Part shown: piece after piece, positions 17,685 through 25,713 of the stretch | How the letters are laid out: each line of letters opens with the position of its first letter | Position numbering within the stretch: position 1 is the stretch's first letter | Origin: Cyanobacteriota bacterium | GTDB lineage: Bacteria > Cyanobacteriota > Cyanobacteriia > PCC-6307 > Cyanobiaceae | NCBI GenBank assembly: GCA_026389335.1 | Contig: JAPLIB010000154.1 | Location: 1 to 49,897, forward strand | DNA length: 49,897 nucleotides | Direction: 5' to 3' | Made by a program: the position numbers and the translations under genes | Notes under the pieces: generated by a model | What the model was told of the DNA's origin: nothing | The model's input: only the letters and a program-made list of their open reading frames with translations | Database searches by the model: none

Positions 17685-17886
17685 GGAGATTCGAATCTGC
17701 CCCCATGCTGACGGGTGAGGCGTTCCAGCGTGATGGTCCGCGGCTGCTGCCCCTTCCCTACAGGCGGCCGAACCATCGCCGAAGGCTTTGCCTGCCGCGA
17801 TGCGATAGTGCTGGTCAGGGACGAGTACGGACTGGTTGCGTGTTGCGCGTCACGGGCTCAGTGACTGGCTGTTGAGAAGGTGAGCA

Positions 17887-18417
17887 TCAGCGCAATAATG
17901 AGTTGGCGGCTTCCCGTCCCTTCTTCGCGCATTCCTCATCAATATGGCCATCTGGCGCTCCCGAAACACCAAGGCCGCCAACAATTGTTTCACCGGTAAA
18001 GAGTGCAATCCCGCCAACGTTAGGGGTAAGTCCCTTGATCGGTGTCGCGGGGAAGCCCCAGGCCCCAATGCCTATTCTATGTTTTGTAGTTTCGTAGATC
18101 TTGGCGGTGGAATCTACTTTTAAGATGGGCCCTATGGTGATAATCGTATAGGCCTTGTTGAAGCTGTGCTCAAGAGTGTGCGGCGTGGCCTCATCTCCCC
18201 GAAGCACGGCAATGATTAATCCTTCCGTATTGACGACAGTGGCTGTCACGTTGTAACCCTGCCGTTGGCAGCTCGCTACCGCAACCTCAGCGGCTCGAAA
18301 GGCTGCACGGGCGGGTAGGTAAGGTTTCAGGGAAACGGCAGAATGCGCGGGTGGTGGAGTCAGCAAGCCCACGTACCCGATGGCTTCAATAAGTCCTAAG
18401 CAGATCAAGGCTTTCAA
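17887..18417 (-). CDS. Secreted DUF336 (GlcG/HbpS-like) protein, copy A
   Basis: A 176-residue exported protein of the heme-degradation/heme-binding protein family DUF336 (GlcG, HbpS, PduO C-terminal domain). An N-terminal Sec signal (MKALICLGLIEAIGYVGLLT, then PPPAHS) precedes a helix RAAEVAVASCQRQGYNVTA. The core strands follow: ATVVNTEGLIIAVLRGD, the conserved PHTLEHSFNKAYT and, near the end, GGIALFTGETIVGGLGVSGA, then DEECAKKG. Family members bind heme or corrinoid-like ligands or act as redox-sensing partners; the ligand here is unknown. It lies downstream of a methyltransferase gene on the same strand. Two further paralogues are within 8 kb, which is unusual. Start ATG at 18417. Confidence 0.88.
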   Translation of the reverse strand: MKALICLGLIEAIGYVGLLTPPPAHSAVSLKPYLPARAAFRAAEVAVASCQRQGYNVTATVVNTEGLIIAVLRGDEATPHTLEHSFNKAYTIITIGPILKVDSTAKIYETTKHRIGIGAWGFPATPIKGLTPNVGGIALFTGETIVGGLGVSGAPDGHIDEECAKKGREAANSLLR

Positions 18418-18511
18418 ATTGCAGGATGTAATGGCGCAATCCCTCGGAGTTGTGACTAAGTCTAACTGGTCAATTTCACGTGCTGAGTCCTGGATCTCGT
18501 GAGTCCGGGAG

Positions 18512-19273
18512 TTAAGTTTTTTTTGCGATACGCAGGGTGATGGGCCAGATCATCTTACGACGCTGGCCTGGCTTGCCCCATTCGGCTCCGAGATCTTCGC
18601 TGATCGAATCGACAGGATCTTTGCCCTGGGCTTTAACAAAGGCTCCGCTGGCTGACCAACTCCGTAGGTATCCTTTAAGTTCGTCGAGATTCCAGTCTTG
18701 TTGAATTGAAAGAGGTGTATTCACAAGTTCGGGAAGAGTGAGCTCGTTAAAGGGTAGTGTGATCGATCGGTAGCAGTCATCAACCAAGGCTCGTTCTGGT
18801 GCCCAGTAGGGACCGACAACCTCGCGATAGTAAATATTGATCAGGTCGTCGATTGCATCGCTATTAGTTTGCAGTAATCCATAGGTCCAAACGGCCAGGA
18901 TTCCGCCTGGTTTAAGGACACGTTCACATTCGGCAAAAAAAGCGTTGAGGGGAAACCAGTGCAGAGCCTGGGCCACCGTAATGGCATCCACGCTGCCCTC
19001 CGCCAGACCGCTGGCTTGGGCTGGTGCCACGCGATAACTCACTCGGTCGTTGGGGTCACTGCTCTTCAGTTGAGCTTCGCTGGCGTCGGTGGCGGTCACC
19101 GTTTTAAAGATGGCTGCCAGTGCTACTGCCGCCTGGCCGCTCCCGGTAGCGCAATCCCAGGCATGGGTCTGCTCCGCACATTGCTGAGTAATGATTTCAT
19201 AGAGTCGCGAGGGGTATTTAGGACGAAATGCACCGTAGTAATGCGCAACACTTTCGAAGTGATCTGTGATCAT
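18512..19273 (-). CDS. Class I SAM-dependent methyltransferase
   Basis: A 253-residue cytosolic methyltransferase of the UbiE/type-11 kind. Motif I is WDCATGSGQAAVALA (about residue 39-53), motif II TVTATDASEAQL, then APAQASGLAEGSVDAITVAQ (post-I and motif III region) and ECERVLKPGGILAVWTYG (motif IV). The N-terminal HFESVAHYYGAFRPKYP is typical of the SAM methyltransferases acting on small molecules, such as trans-aconitate or cyclopropane-type relatives. Substrate cannot be told. It is the first gene of a two-gene minus-strand unit with DUF336 copy A (94 nt gap), and is divergent from DUF336 copy B across 398 nt. Codon use is A/T-richer than the core genes of the window. Confidence 0.88.
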   Translation of the reverse strand: MITDHFESVAHYYGAFRPKYPSRLYEIITQQCAEQTHAWDCATGSGQAAVALAAIFKTVTATDASEAQLKSSDPNDRVSYRVAPAQASGLAEGSVDAITVAQALHWFPLNAFFAECERVLKPGGILAVWTYGLLQTNSDAIDDLINIYYREVVGPYWAPERALVDDCYRSITLPFNELTLPELVNTPLSIQQDWNLDELKGYLRSWSASGAFVKAQGKDPVDSISEDLGAEWGKPGQRRKMIWPITLRIAKKT

Positions 19274-19671
19274 CTCGGGGGATCAAGCTGGCTGCAATCT
19301 AGTCGTTTGTGTGCGCTGCTGGCCTTTGATCCTCCAGAAGCCAATGCTGAGTTCCATGGTCAGGTGCTGCTGAACGAAGAGTCGGGAGGAAGAGCTGTTC
19401 TTGGTGTCTCAATACAAGCTGCATTAAGGTGGCTCGGAAAATCGCCCATTGCGCTCACCCTTAGTCAGGGCAGGCATGTTGCCGCAGGGGATTTCTCGTG
19501 GTGCGACTATGGAGATCCATGATTCTTCGAGGTGACTAAGAGATTGAGCTCTGTATGAATCGGAAATGTGGCCATTAGCTGACATGCATTGCAGAATGAG
19601 AAACCTTTTTGGCATTTGGGCTTGTGTCTTCTTAGTATCGTGCTATCCAATCTCGCTGAAGGTCTTCTCCA
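19274..19671. other. Divergent promoter region of the accessory cluster
   Basis: A 398-nt gap between the minus-strand methyltransferase and the plus-strand DUF336 copy B. It must contain both promoters. A plus-strand frame from about 19596 starts MRNLFGIWACVFLVSC, lipoprotein-signal-like, but runs out of frame over the DUF336 start; I do not call it. Confidence 0.5.
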
Positions 19672-20211
19672 ATGCTGTTTCATCGACTCGCTCTTGCCGG
19701 TGTTTGCGGCGCTTTGATCGGAATAACAGCTCCTATCCCATTGGCTCAGGCTGCTGACTTGCCAACACAAAAGAATCTGCCCGCAGCCCTTGCTGTCAAG
19801 GTTGCCGAAGCCGCCATTGATGCTTGCAGAGCAGAGGGATTTGGAGTCACCGCTGTTGTTGTCAATACCGAAGGCAACGTTATCGTCCAAATCCGTGGCG
19901 ATGGAGCGCGTGTACACACGGTTGAGACAGCACGAAACAAGGCCTATTCAGCCGTCACCCTGGCTGCTAATCACAATCTCGATTTAACGTCCGGTATTCT
20001 GGCTTCCATGCAAGCCAAAGGTGCTGTTGGAATTGGTTCCTGGCCTATGCCGCCTGCATCGAGTACCGGAATCACACTGTTTGCTGGTGGAGTTAATTTA
20101 CGTTCGAATGGAGAGGTTGTTGGTGCCTTGGGCGTTTCCGGTACTCCTAATGGTAAAACTGATGAAGGTTGCGCGATTAAAGCGGTCAGTGTTCTGCGTG
20201 GACAAATTTAG
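19672..20211 (+). CDS. Secreted DUF336 (GlcG/HbpS-like) protein, copy B
   Basis: A 179-residue exported paralogue of copy A. The Sec signal is MLFHRLALAGVCGALIGITA followed by PIPLAQAAD, with predicted cleavage after AQA. The core shows VAEAAIDACRAEGFGVTAVV, NTEGNVIVQIRGDGA, VHTVETARNKAYSAVTLA, then SSTGITLFAGGVNLRS and GEVVGALGVSGTPNGKTDEG, so all core family motifs are intact, including the His-Thr pair and the NKAY motif. It is the first gene of a plus-strand pair with the polysaccharide deacetylase 93 nt downstream. The cellular site is periplasm or outside. Role unknown; ligand binding (heme, corrinoid or another small molecule) follows from family only. Confidence 0.88.
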   Translation: MLFHRLALAGVCGALIGITAPIPLAQAADLPTQKNLPAALAVKVAEAAIDACRAEGFGVTAVVVNTEGNVIVQIRGDGARVHTVETARNKAYSAVTLAANHNLDLTSGILASMQAKGAVGIGSWPMPPASSTGITLFAGGVNLRSNGEVVGALGVSGTPNGKTDEGCAIKAVSVLRGQI

Positions 20212-20304
20212 TTGATCCATTGGTTTTCTGGCCCTGTTTAGCGTCAAGGGTGGGCTTTGAATAAGGATTTTCTGTCTTTTTCTGCTTTTTTGAGTGTTTT
20301 TAGC

Positions 20305-21324
20305 ATGCAACGTCGTGATTTGCTCAAGGCTGGTCTCACTGCTGGCGCGGCGGGCTTAGCCGCTGGTGTTAGCGGTTCACGAGCTCAAGCCCAAGCGGTG
20401 GGTAGCTCTACAGCTAAGTCATCCTCCAGTCGCTCCAAGTTGGGTTTCTGGCCGGATGGAATCCGTTTGCCGGTTTCGCTGTCGGTGATGTTCGAATCCG
20501 GTAGTCAGCCAAAATTTAATCCGCCTACTCCCTTCAATAACTTTGTGCCACCGGAGGGGATTTATGACATGCCCACCATCTCCTGGTATCGCTACGGGGT
20601 GACGGAGGGCATTCCTCGTGCTCTCGACATGCTGGATCGTCTTGGACTCAAGATGACCTCCCACATGTCTGGACTTTCAGTTGAAATGTATCCGGATACG
20701 GCTCGGGATATTGTGCAACGTGGCCATGAGGCCGCTGCCCATGGCTGGGATTGGTCCGTACAATCCACTATGAATGATGAGGAAGAGCGTGCCTTTATTC
20801 AAAAGAATGTCGATATCATTCAAAAGGTCACTGGTCAACGCGCACTTGGATATAATGCACCGGGGCTGAGAGGATCTAAAAATATTCTCCAAAACTTGCA
20901 TGCTCTTGGTTTTAAATATCACATCGATGACGTGAGCCGTGACGAGCCCTTTGTGGTGGACATTGATGCCAAACGGGAAATTGCCGCTGTTCCCTATGCT
21001 GTTTACCTCAATGACATCAGGGCTTATGAGGCCCGTTATTTAGCTGATGGTGATTTTTTAGATGTAATGAAGCGATCTTTCGATCGACTTTATAAGGAGT
21101 CAGCAACTCAGCGCCGAATGCTGGCCATCACAATGCATGATCGCCTGCTTCGGCCAGAGCACGTAGAAACAATTGAAGAGCTTCTTCGCTATACTCTCAA
21201 AAAGCCAGGTGTTGCTTATATGAAAAAAATTGATATTGCTAATTATATTCTTGCTGCGCCCAATGCGATCCGCGAGCCTATTGGAATCGTCTACCCCACC
21301 ATACCCGGACTCTATCGCGGATGA
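20305..21324 (+). CDS. Tat-exported polysaccharide deacetylase family protein
   Basis: Carbohydrate-esterase-4 fold of the PuuE/HpPgdA-like subgroup, 339 residues. The start ATG at 20305 gives MQRRDLLKAGLTAGAAGLAA, a twin-arginine signal (RRDLLK) ending near SRAQAQA. The deacetylase barrel begins at LPVSLSVMFESGSQP. YDMPTISWYRYGVTEGIPRA and LDMLDRLGLKMTSHMSG are typical of this subgroup, and RGHEAAAHGWDW carries the metal-binding His pair region. GYNAPGLRGSKN and MLAITMHDRLLRPEHVE follow. Subgroup members hydrolyse C-N bonds of cyclic amides or N-acetyl groups, so this need not act on polysaccharide. Tat export suggests folding with a metal before export. Paired with DUF336 copy B and convergent with the WD40 genes. 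Confidence 0.87.
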   Translation: MQRRDLLKAGLTAGAAGLAAGVSGSRAQAQAVGSSTAKSSSSRSKLGFWPDGIRLPVSLSVMFESGSQPKFNPPTPFNNFVPPEGIYDMPTISWYRYGVTEGIPRALDMLDRLGLKMTSHMSGLSVEMYPDTARDIVQRGHEAAAHGWDWSVQSTMNDEEERAFIQKNVDIIQKVTGQRALGYNAPGLRGSKNILQNLHALGFKYHIDDVSRDEPFVVDIDAKREIAAVPYAVYLNDIRAYEARYLADGDFLDVMKRSFDRLYKESATQRRMLAITMHDRLLRPEHVETIEELLRYTLKKPGVAYMKKIDIANYILAAPNAIREPIGIVYPTIPGLYRG

Positions 21325-21346
21325 TATCTTTAAAGTGGAGCTGATC

Positions 21347-22324
21347 TCAGGGTTTAACGCTGAGTTCGCTTACCGTTCCATCTTGGGTGGCCACCAAAAG
21401 CTTCTCACCATTCGGTGAGAAGCTGCAACTCAGCAGATGATGGTTGCTGAGTTGAAGAGTTGCAAGATTTTGGCCTTGTAAGTTCCAGAGGCGCACCTTG
21501 CCATCATCGGCCACCGAAGCAAGGATTCCTGAACGATTGAGGGCAATGCCATTCACCCAGCCTGTTTGACTGGCCTGAATTGTTGTTTTGAGTTTTGCTG
21601 GCTTGAGTGGATCTTCAAGATCCCAAATTTTAATGGTGCCATCAAAGCCTGTCGTCAGCAAAAGTTGTTCGTTGGGGCTGAAAATGACATCATTTAGGCG
21701 TCCTTCGTCGGTATGAATTGACTGTAAGACGTTGCCATTGATTGAGAGTAGCGTGATCGCACCAATGTCCTGAGTCACGGCCACCAACTGACGTTGTCTG
21801 GCAAGGGCTAAGTGGCGCGATACACCTGAACGCTCAACTCGTTTGACCAAACGACCGTCATCCGACCAAAAGCGGATCGAACCATCATCGGACGTGGTCA
21901 CGACCCCTGCTTGTGCTGGCAGGATCTCCACATCTGTGACTCCTGAAAGATGGGGGCCATAGCGTTGCGGCTCCAGTCCTTTCAGCGACCAACGTGTTGC
22001 AATGCCATTGTAGGCAGCAGTGACCAATGTTGTGTTGTCTGGTTCGAGCCTGCCGTTAAAGAGCATCGCTAGGGGCTCTTGACTGAATTCGAATTTTTTA
22101 ACATCAGGTTTTTCCCATACCTTCACCACCCCATCAGATGCTGCCGTGATGAAGTTCGTGCTTGTTGGTGAATAAGCCACCTGAATCAGCGATTCACCTT
22201 GGAGATCGTGAGCCTTGAACTGCTCGATCAGCTTGAGTGTGGCCTTTGTTTGGCCAAAGGCTGCAGATGACAGCCCAGGCAGGACTACGCTCATCGCCAG
22301 CACGAGTTGCAGGAGGCGTTTCAT
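21347..22324 (-). CDS. Secreted WD40 beta-propeller protein 1
   Basis: A 325-residue protein with Sec signal MKRLLQLVLAMSVVLPGLSS followed by AAFGQ. About seven WD40-like blades fill the rest, for example ITAASDGVVKVWEKPDVKKF, VVTTSDDGSIRFWSDDGRLV, LLLTTGFDGTIKIWDLEDPL and LASVADDGKVRLWNLQGQN. The propeller is complete and has no extra catalytic domain, so it is likely a binding scaffold in the periplasm. Its ATG overlaps the stop of the upstream WD40 gene (ATGA), so the two are translationally coupled and probably made in equal amounts. It is the last gene of the minus-strand run that starts at the alpha/beta hydrolase. Exported WD40 proteins are uncommon compared with cytosolic ones. Confidence 0.87.
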   Translation of the reverse strand: MKRLLQLVLAMSVVLPGLSSAAFGQTKATLKLIEQFKAHDLQGESLIQVAYSPTSTNFITAASDGVVKVWEKPDVKKFEFSQEPLAMLFNGRLEPDNTTLVTAAYNGIATRWSLKGLEPQRYGPHLSGVTDVEILPAQAGVVTTSDDGSIRFWSDDGRLVKRVERSGVSRHLALARQRQLVAVTQDIGAITLLSINGNVLQSIHTDEGRLNDVIFSPNEQLLLTTGFDGTIKIWDLEDPLKPAKLKTTIQASQTGWVNGIALNRSGILASVADDGKVRLWNLQGQNLATLQLSNHHLLSCSFSPNGEKLLVATQDGTVSELSVKP

Positions 22325-23346
22325 AATGCGCGGCTGGTAGAAATTTGGTCTGTTGTGATTTTAATCTCAATGATCCAGAGTTCGCCCTGGCTGCCAACAA
22401 CCGCCGCCAGTTGGCCATTGGGGGCACAATCCACCTTGGTTAGACGTGAGCTGGTGCTGAGTTTGAGTTGGGCAAGCTGTTTGCCCAGCAACGACCATTC
22501 CTTCAGCACCCCATCGTCTCCCACGGTGAGAAAGGGCCCCTGGGGTGTCTTGCAAAACATGCCACCACCTGCCCAGCCTTTGCTGGTGGCTTTCAGCCTG
22601 AACTGCAGCTTGCCATTGAGATCCCAGACCGTGACGGTTCCATCTGTGCCCGCGGCTGCAATTTTTGTGCCATCAGCATTGATGGATAGTTGATTCATAC
22701 GTCCATGCGGTGTTTGAAAAGTGCTTGCACGCACCGCTTCTTTCGTGTTGCCGAGATGCATCACGTGCAGCCAACCATTATCGGATGAGGACACCACCAG
22801 ATTGCCCTGGGGCGATACGACCAGTTGACGCGCTGTTCCAGGGAAGATTCCACTCCAGGTGCGTAGTCCCTGGGGATTGCGCAGCACCACCTGGCCGTCA
22901 TCAGAGCTGCTCACGAAGTCTCCACTGTTGCCCACAAAGCGAGTGTCAGCCACTGCGGCTTTGTGGAGTTGATACTTGTTGATTAATACGCCATCCTTGC
23001 TCCATAACCAGGCAGAGCCGTCATAACCCGTCGTTAGGATCTTGCTGCCTTGGTTGTTGAAGTGGGCATTGAACATTGGCGGTCGCTGCCCCTCCATGAT
23101 CGCTAATGGCTTGCCATCAAGTGTCCACAGTTGGCCAACTCCCCCTCCACTGGCCGTAAGCACCCTTGTGCCATCTGGTGAAAACTCAACGTTTTGAAGC
23201 AGTACGGGAGCGGCTTTCCACTCGCGTAGGACTTGAAGACCTGCCTGTGCTGGGGTTTGGAGTAGCCAACAACTTGAAACCGCAGTGAACAGGAGCTTCG
23301 AGAGCTGATGCTTGCGTTTCAGAGGTCTGATGGAGGACGTGTCCAT
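22321..23346 (-). CDS. Secreted WD40 beta-propeller protein 2
   Basis: A 341-residue paralogue of the downstream propeller. The ATG at 23346 gives MDTSSIRPLKRKHQLSKLLF and then TAVSSCWLLQTPAQAG, a Sec signal with a long basic n-region. Upstream in-frame starts are rejected because they lack signal character. Blades include FSPDGTRVLTASGGGVGQLW, ILTTGYDGSAWLWSKDGVLI, FVSSSDDGQVVLRNPQGL, LVVSSSDNGWLHVMHLGN and GTKIAAAGTDGTVTVWDLNG. The stop overlaps the next gene's start. It begins 19 nt after the Vgb-like gene, so three exported propellers lie in one transcript. Function unknown; they could form a complex with each other or with the DUF336 proteins. Confidence 0.87.
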   Translation of the reverse strand: MDTSSIRPLKRKHQLSKLLFTAVSSCWLLQTPAQAGLQVLREWKAAPVLLQNVEFSPDGTRVLTASGGGVGQLWTLDGKPLAIMEGQRPPMFNAHFNNQGSKILTTGYDGSAWLWSKDGVLINKYQLHKAAVADTRFVGNSGDFVSSSDDGQVVLRNPQGLRTWSGIFPGTARQLVVSPQGNLVVSSSDNGWLHVMHLGNTKEAVRASTFQTPHGRMNQLSINADGTKIAAAGTDGTVTVWDLNGKLQFRLKATSKGWAGGGMFCKTPQGPFLTVGDDGVLKEWSLLGKQLAQLKLSTSSRLTKVDCAPNGQLAAVVGSQGELWIIEIKITTDQISTSRAL

Positions 23347-23365
23347 GGTGTTGATGTGTCGTTTT

Positions 23366-24421
23366 CTAGGGTAGACGTTCAAACAGGACGACTTGGTCAA
23401 TCCCTTGTTGGCCTGCCCAGATGCGATTGTTGAGACCATTCATCTCAAGAGTTTGAACATTTTGTTTGTTGCCTGGGAATATGGTGAATGATTGATTGAA
23501 GGGGTTGAACTGGGTGATTGAGTTTGTTCCAAAGTCTGAGCTCCATACCTTTCCCTTGTTGTCGACATAGGTTGAATAGCCCCGTGGACCTAAGCCAGGT
23601 AGTTTGTAGAGGCTCCATTGTTTTGTCGTTGGCGAATAGCGCCTCAGGGCTCCGTCGCCCCAGGTTGTAATCCAAAGATTGCCTTCTGCATCTGTCCAGA
23701 TCCGTCTAGATCCGTTGGCTTTTGAGTCGGGTATCGCCACTGTTTCGGCGCTGCCATCCTCGATATTGATTTTAGCAATGTGGTTGCCAGCCAGATTCGT
23801 ATACCAGACCTCACCCTTTGGCGTCGTAGTCATGCCATAGGGGCCAAATCCACCAGGAGCAGCAAAGACCTTGATCTCTCCAGTTTTTGGATTCAGGCGC
23901 CCATAGTAGCCATTTTGAGCGGTAAACCAAAGAATGCCATTCCGATCAAACGTCGGTGTGTTTAGATTGCCGTATCCCATCGACAGTGGAAACTCAGGCA
24001 ATACAAATGTTTTGACTTCATGGGTCTTCCTATCAAAGCGGCGAATCGCGTTGGATTCATCGCAAATCCACAGTCCGCCATCGGGGCCAAGAATCACGCC
24101 ATGGGGGTGGGAGCCGCGCCCCAAGGGGTATAGATTGATTGCTTTTGTGACTGGATTGAGATGTCCAATCACTCCTGACCACTGACCGTTAAACCACACG
24201 GATCCATCGGGGTCTGGCGCGACATCCCGCGTTCCGATCCCAGGCGGGGTGGTGTAGATGCTGACCTTGTAGAGCTTGGCGTCGCTGCCTATGGCGGCTG
24301 GCGCGGGAAGCAGCGTGCTCGTGTAGGTTGTTCCTGGGCTGTGTTGAGCCCATGCTGCACCGGTGCCGGCTTGAGAGGCTAAGGCCAAGGCAATGGCGAG
24401 ATGCTTCATCCTGGTTGTCAT
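23366..24421 (-). CDS. Secreted Vgb/NHL-type beta-propeller (streptogramin-lyase-like)
   Basis: A 351-residue propeller of the virginiamycin B lyase/SMP-30-like group. An N-terminal signal (MKHLAIALALASQAGTGAAW then AQ) can start at 24409, 24421 or 24433; the middle choice is given. Repeats have the form PDGSVWFNGQWSGVIGHLNP, GPDGGLWICDESNAIRRFDR, DRNGILWFTAQNGYYGRLNP, PKGEVWYTNLAGNHIAKIN and AEGNLWITTWGDGALRRYSP, a pattern of x-G-x-L/V-W-x-T typical of Vgb proteins. True Vgb enzymes linearise streptogramins; the signal peptide and context argue against an antibiotic-resistance role here. It could bind or lactonise a small molecule. Third exported propeller of the cluster. Confidence 0.85.
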   Translation of the reverse strand: MTTRMKHLAIALALASQAGTGAAWAQHSPGTTYTSTLLPAPAAIGSDAKLYKVSIYTTPPGIGTRDVAPDPDGSVWFNGQWSGVIGHLNPVTKAINLYPLGRGSHPHGVILGPDGGLWICDESNAIRRFDRKTHEVKTFVLPEFPLSMGYGNLNTPTFDRNGILWFTAQNGYYGRLNPKTGEIKVFAAPGGFGPYGMTTTPKGEVWYTNLAGNHIAKINIEDGSAETVAIPDSKANGSRRIWTDAEGNLWITTWGDGALRRYSPTTKQWSLYKLPGLGPRGYSTYVDNKGKVWSSDFGTNSITQFNPFNQSFTIFPGNKQNVQTLEMNGLNNRIWAGQQGIDQVVLFERLP

Positions 24422-24544
24422 TTTGGCCGGCATTTGTTTGGTAGATGGCTCGAGGCGTTAGTTTGTCTGCTGTGGAATTGCTTTCTTGTAGGGTGTTGGG
24501 CTGAATCTGCCGGATCTTGTGTTGTTTGGGGTTGCGCTTGAGTG

Positions 24545-25027
24545 TTATTGGCAGCCGATGGCTTCGAGTTTGTAGGTGAATCCTTTGGCGCTGGGGTAGA
24601 GGTGAAAGTTTTCAAGGATTTTGACGTTGAATGCCGTGAGATTCTTTCCTGGCTGGTTGACCATTAATGGCCCCCAGGTGATTGGGCTAAGGCTGTTCGG
24701 AGTGAATATTGGAGCGCCGCTTTCAAAAATGGAGTCGTCGTTGTACCGTGATACCAACTGAGTCGGATAGACGCCTGTGTCGGTGGACAATGGTGTCAAG
24801 ATAATTGTAACACTTTTGATTGGTCGGTCTACCAAAAAGAAGGTATTGCCGTGGGAGTTGAAGCCGAGCGAGGGGCCGATGGTAGTTTGGATTGCCTGTC
24901 CTGTGCCTTGTGAGATTTGGGGCTTCAGCGCGCTGCATTCTGCTGCTCGAGTATTTCCTGGTGTCGCTGCCGCGATTGCGATGCTTGCAGTGGCGCCAAT
25001 GGCGAGAATCCTGATGTTCGTTTTCAT
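24545..25027 (-). CDS. Secreted protein of unknown family
   Basis: A 160-residue protein with Sec signal MKTNIRILAIGATASIAIAA ending near TRAAE. The mature part has two cysteines, one just after the signal (AAECSALKP) and one at the C-terminus (EAIGCQ), likely to form a disulphide. Composition suggests a small beta-rich fold: FFLVDRPIKSVTIILTPLS, TPNSLSPITWGPLMVN and NVKILENFHLYPSAKG. No family is recognised. It sits between DUF336 copy C and the Vgb-like gene on the same strand, gaps of 107 and 123 nt, so it is probably part of the same periplasmic module. It could be a ligand-binding lid or adhesin-like subunit, but nothing in the sequence decides this. Confidence 0.8.
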   Translation of the reverse strand: MKTNIRILAIGATASIAIAAATPGNTRAAECSALKPQISQGTGQAIQTTIGPSLGFNSHGNTFFLVDRPIKSVTIILTPLSTDTGVYPTQLVSRYNDDSIFESGAPIFTPNSLSPITWGPLMVNQPGKNLTAFNVKILENFHLYPSAKGFTYKLEAIGCQ

Positions 25028-25134
25028 TCTCTAAACGCTGACGTTGGGTTCATACTTTTTCTTCATCAGATTGTGTTGTCGGGTGTGTCTCCGTGGTTGT
25101 GCGTGCGTGCGGTGCGTGTATCCCTCGCTGATGG

Positions 25135-25713
25135 CTAGAATGGATAAAGTTTTGCAGTTGTCAATGCCCCTGATTCTGCACAGCCTTCATCTTCTTTCCC
25201 TGACCGGGCTCCGGATACGCCGATTGCCCCCACCACTTCTTTGTCTATTTCAATGATCACGCCGCCGGCGATTGGTGTGATTTCGTCGATACTATCTGCT
25301 GGCAGTGCGAGGTCTCCAATGGCTTGATGGCTGGCTCGCAAGCCGGCCGCCACCTCTGATGTCCGCTTTACACCTTGCAGGGGCGCCATAGCTACAGCAG
25401 TGTAAGCCTTTTTCTTGCTCAGACCAAACGTATGTGGTGCGGCATGATCCCCTTGCAGTTGCACAATACTTTGACCATGCTGATCGACCACACTGGCGCT
25501 CACCTCTGCCCCTAGGGCTCGACAGGTGCTGATGGCTGCGCTTGCAGCTTCAATCGCTGTTTGCAATGGCAGCCTGTGCTCGCTTGGTAGCTCAGTTTTG
25601 GCGGCAGCTGGAGAGGCCACCGCCGTGAAGACGATGGCCAGGCAGGCGAGCGATGCCATCAGGTTGTGGATGACCAGCCGTTGGCTGATCCATGGGCTGA
25701 TGGCGTTGCGCAT
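25135..25713 (-). CDS. Secreted DUF336 (GlcG/HbpS-like) protein, copy C
   Basis: A 192-residue third DUF336 paralogue. The signal peptide is preceded by an 18-residue lead; an internal Met (MASLACLAIVFTAVASPAAA) at 25659 is an alternative start. The ATG at 25713 overlaps the upstream gene's stop by one base, which favours it. Core motifs are AASAAISTCRALGAEVSASV, VDQHGQSIVQLQGDHAA, PHTFGLSKKKAYTAVAMAP, then GGVIIEIDKEVVGAIGVSGA and KEDEGCAESG. It keeps the His-Thr pair but has KKKAYT in place of NKAY. It is more diverged than copies A and B are from each other. It belongs to the long minus-strand run with cytosolic enzymes upstream and propellers downstream. Confidence 0.87.
   Translation of the reverse strand: MRNAISPWISQRLVIHNLMASLACLAIVFTAVASPAAAKTELPSEHRLPLQTAIEAASAAISTCRALGAEVSASVVDQHGQSIVQLQGDHAAPHTFGLSKKKAYTAVAMAPLQGVKRTSEVAAGLRASHQAIGDLALPADSIDEITPIAGGVIIEIDKEVVGAIGVSGARSGKEDEGCAESGALTTAKLYPF

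Noticed and set aside
19566-19757. Short plus-strand frame with lipoprotein-like start before DUF336-B
   Set aside because: Runs out of frame over the DUF336-B signal peptide and has no mature domain.
23366-24421. Streptogramin resistance lyase
   Set aside because: Propeller pattern fits the Vgb fold, but the signal peptide and operon context argue against a cytosolic antibiotic lyase.
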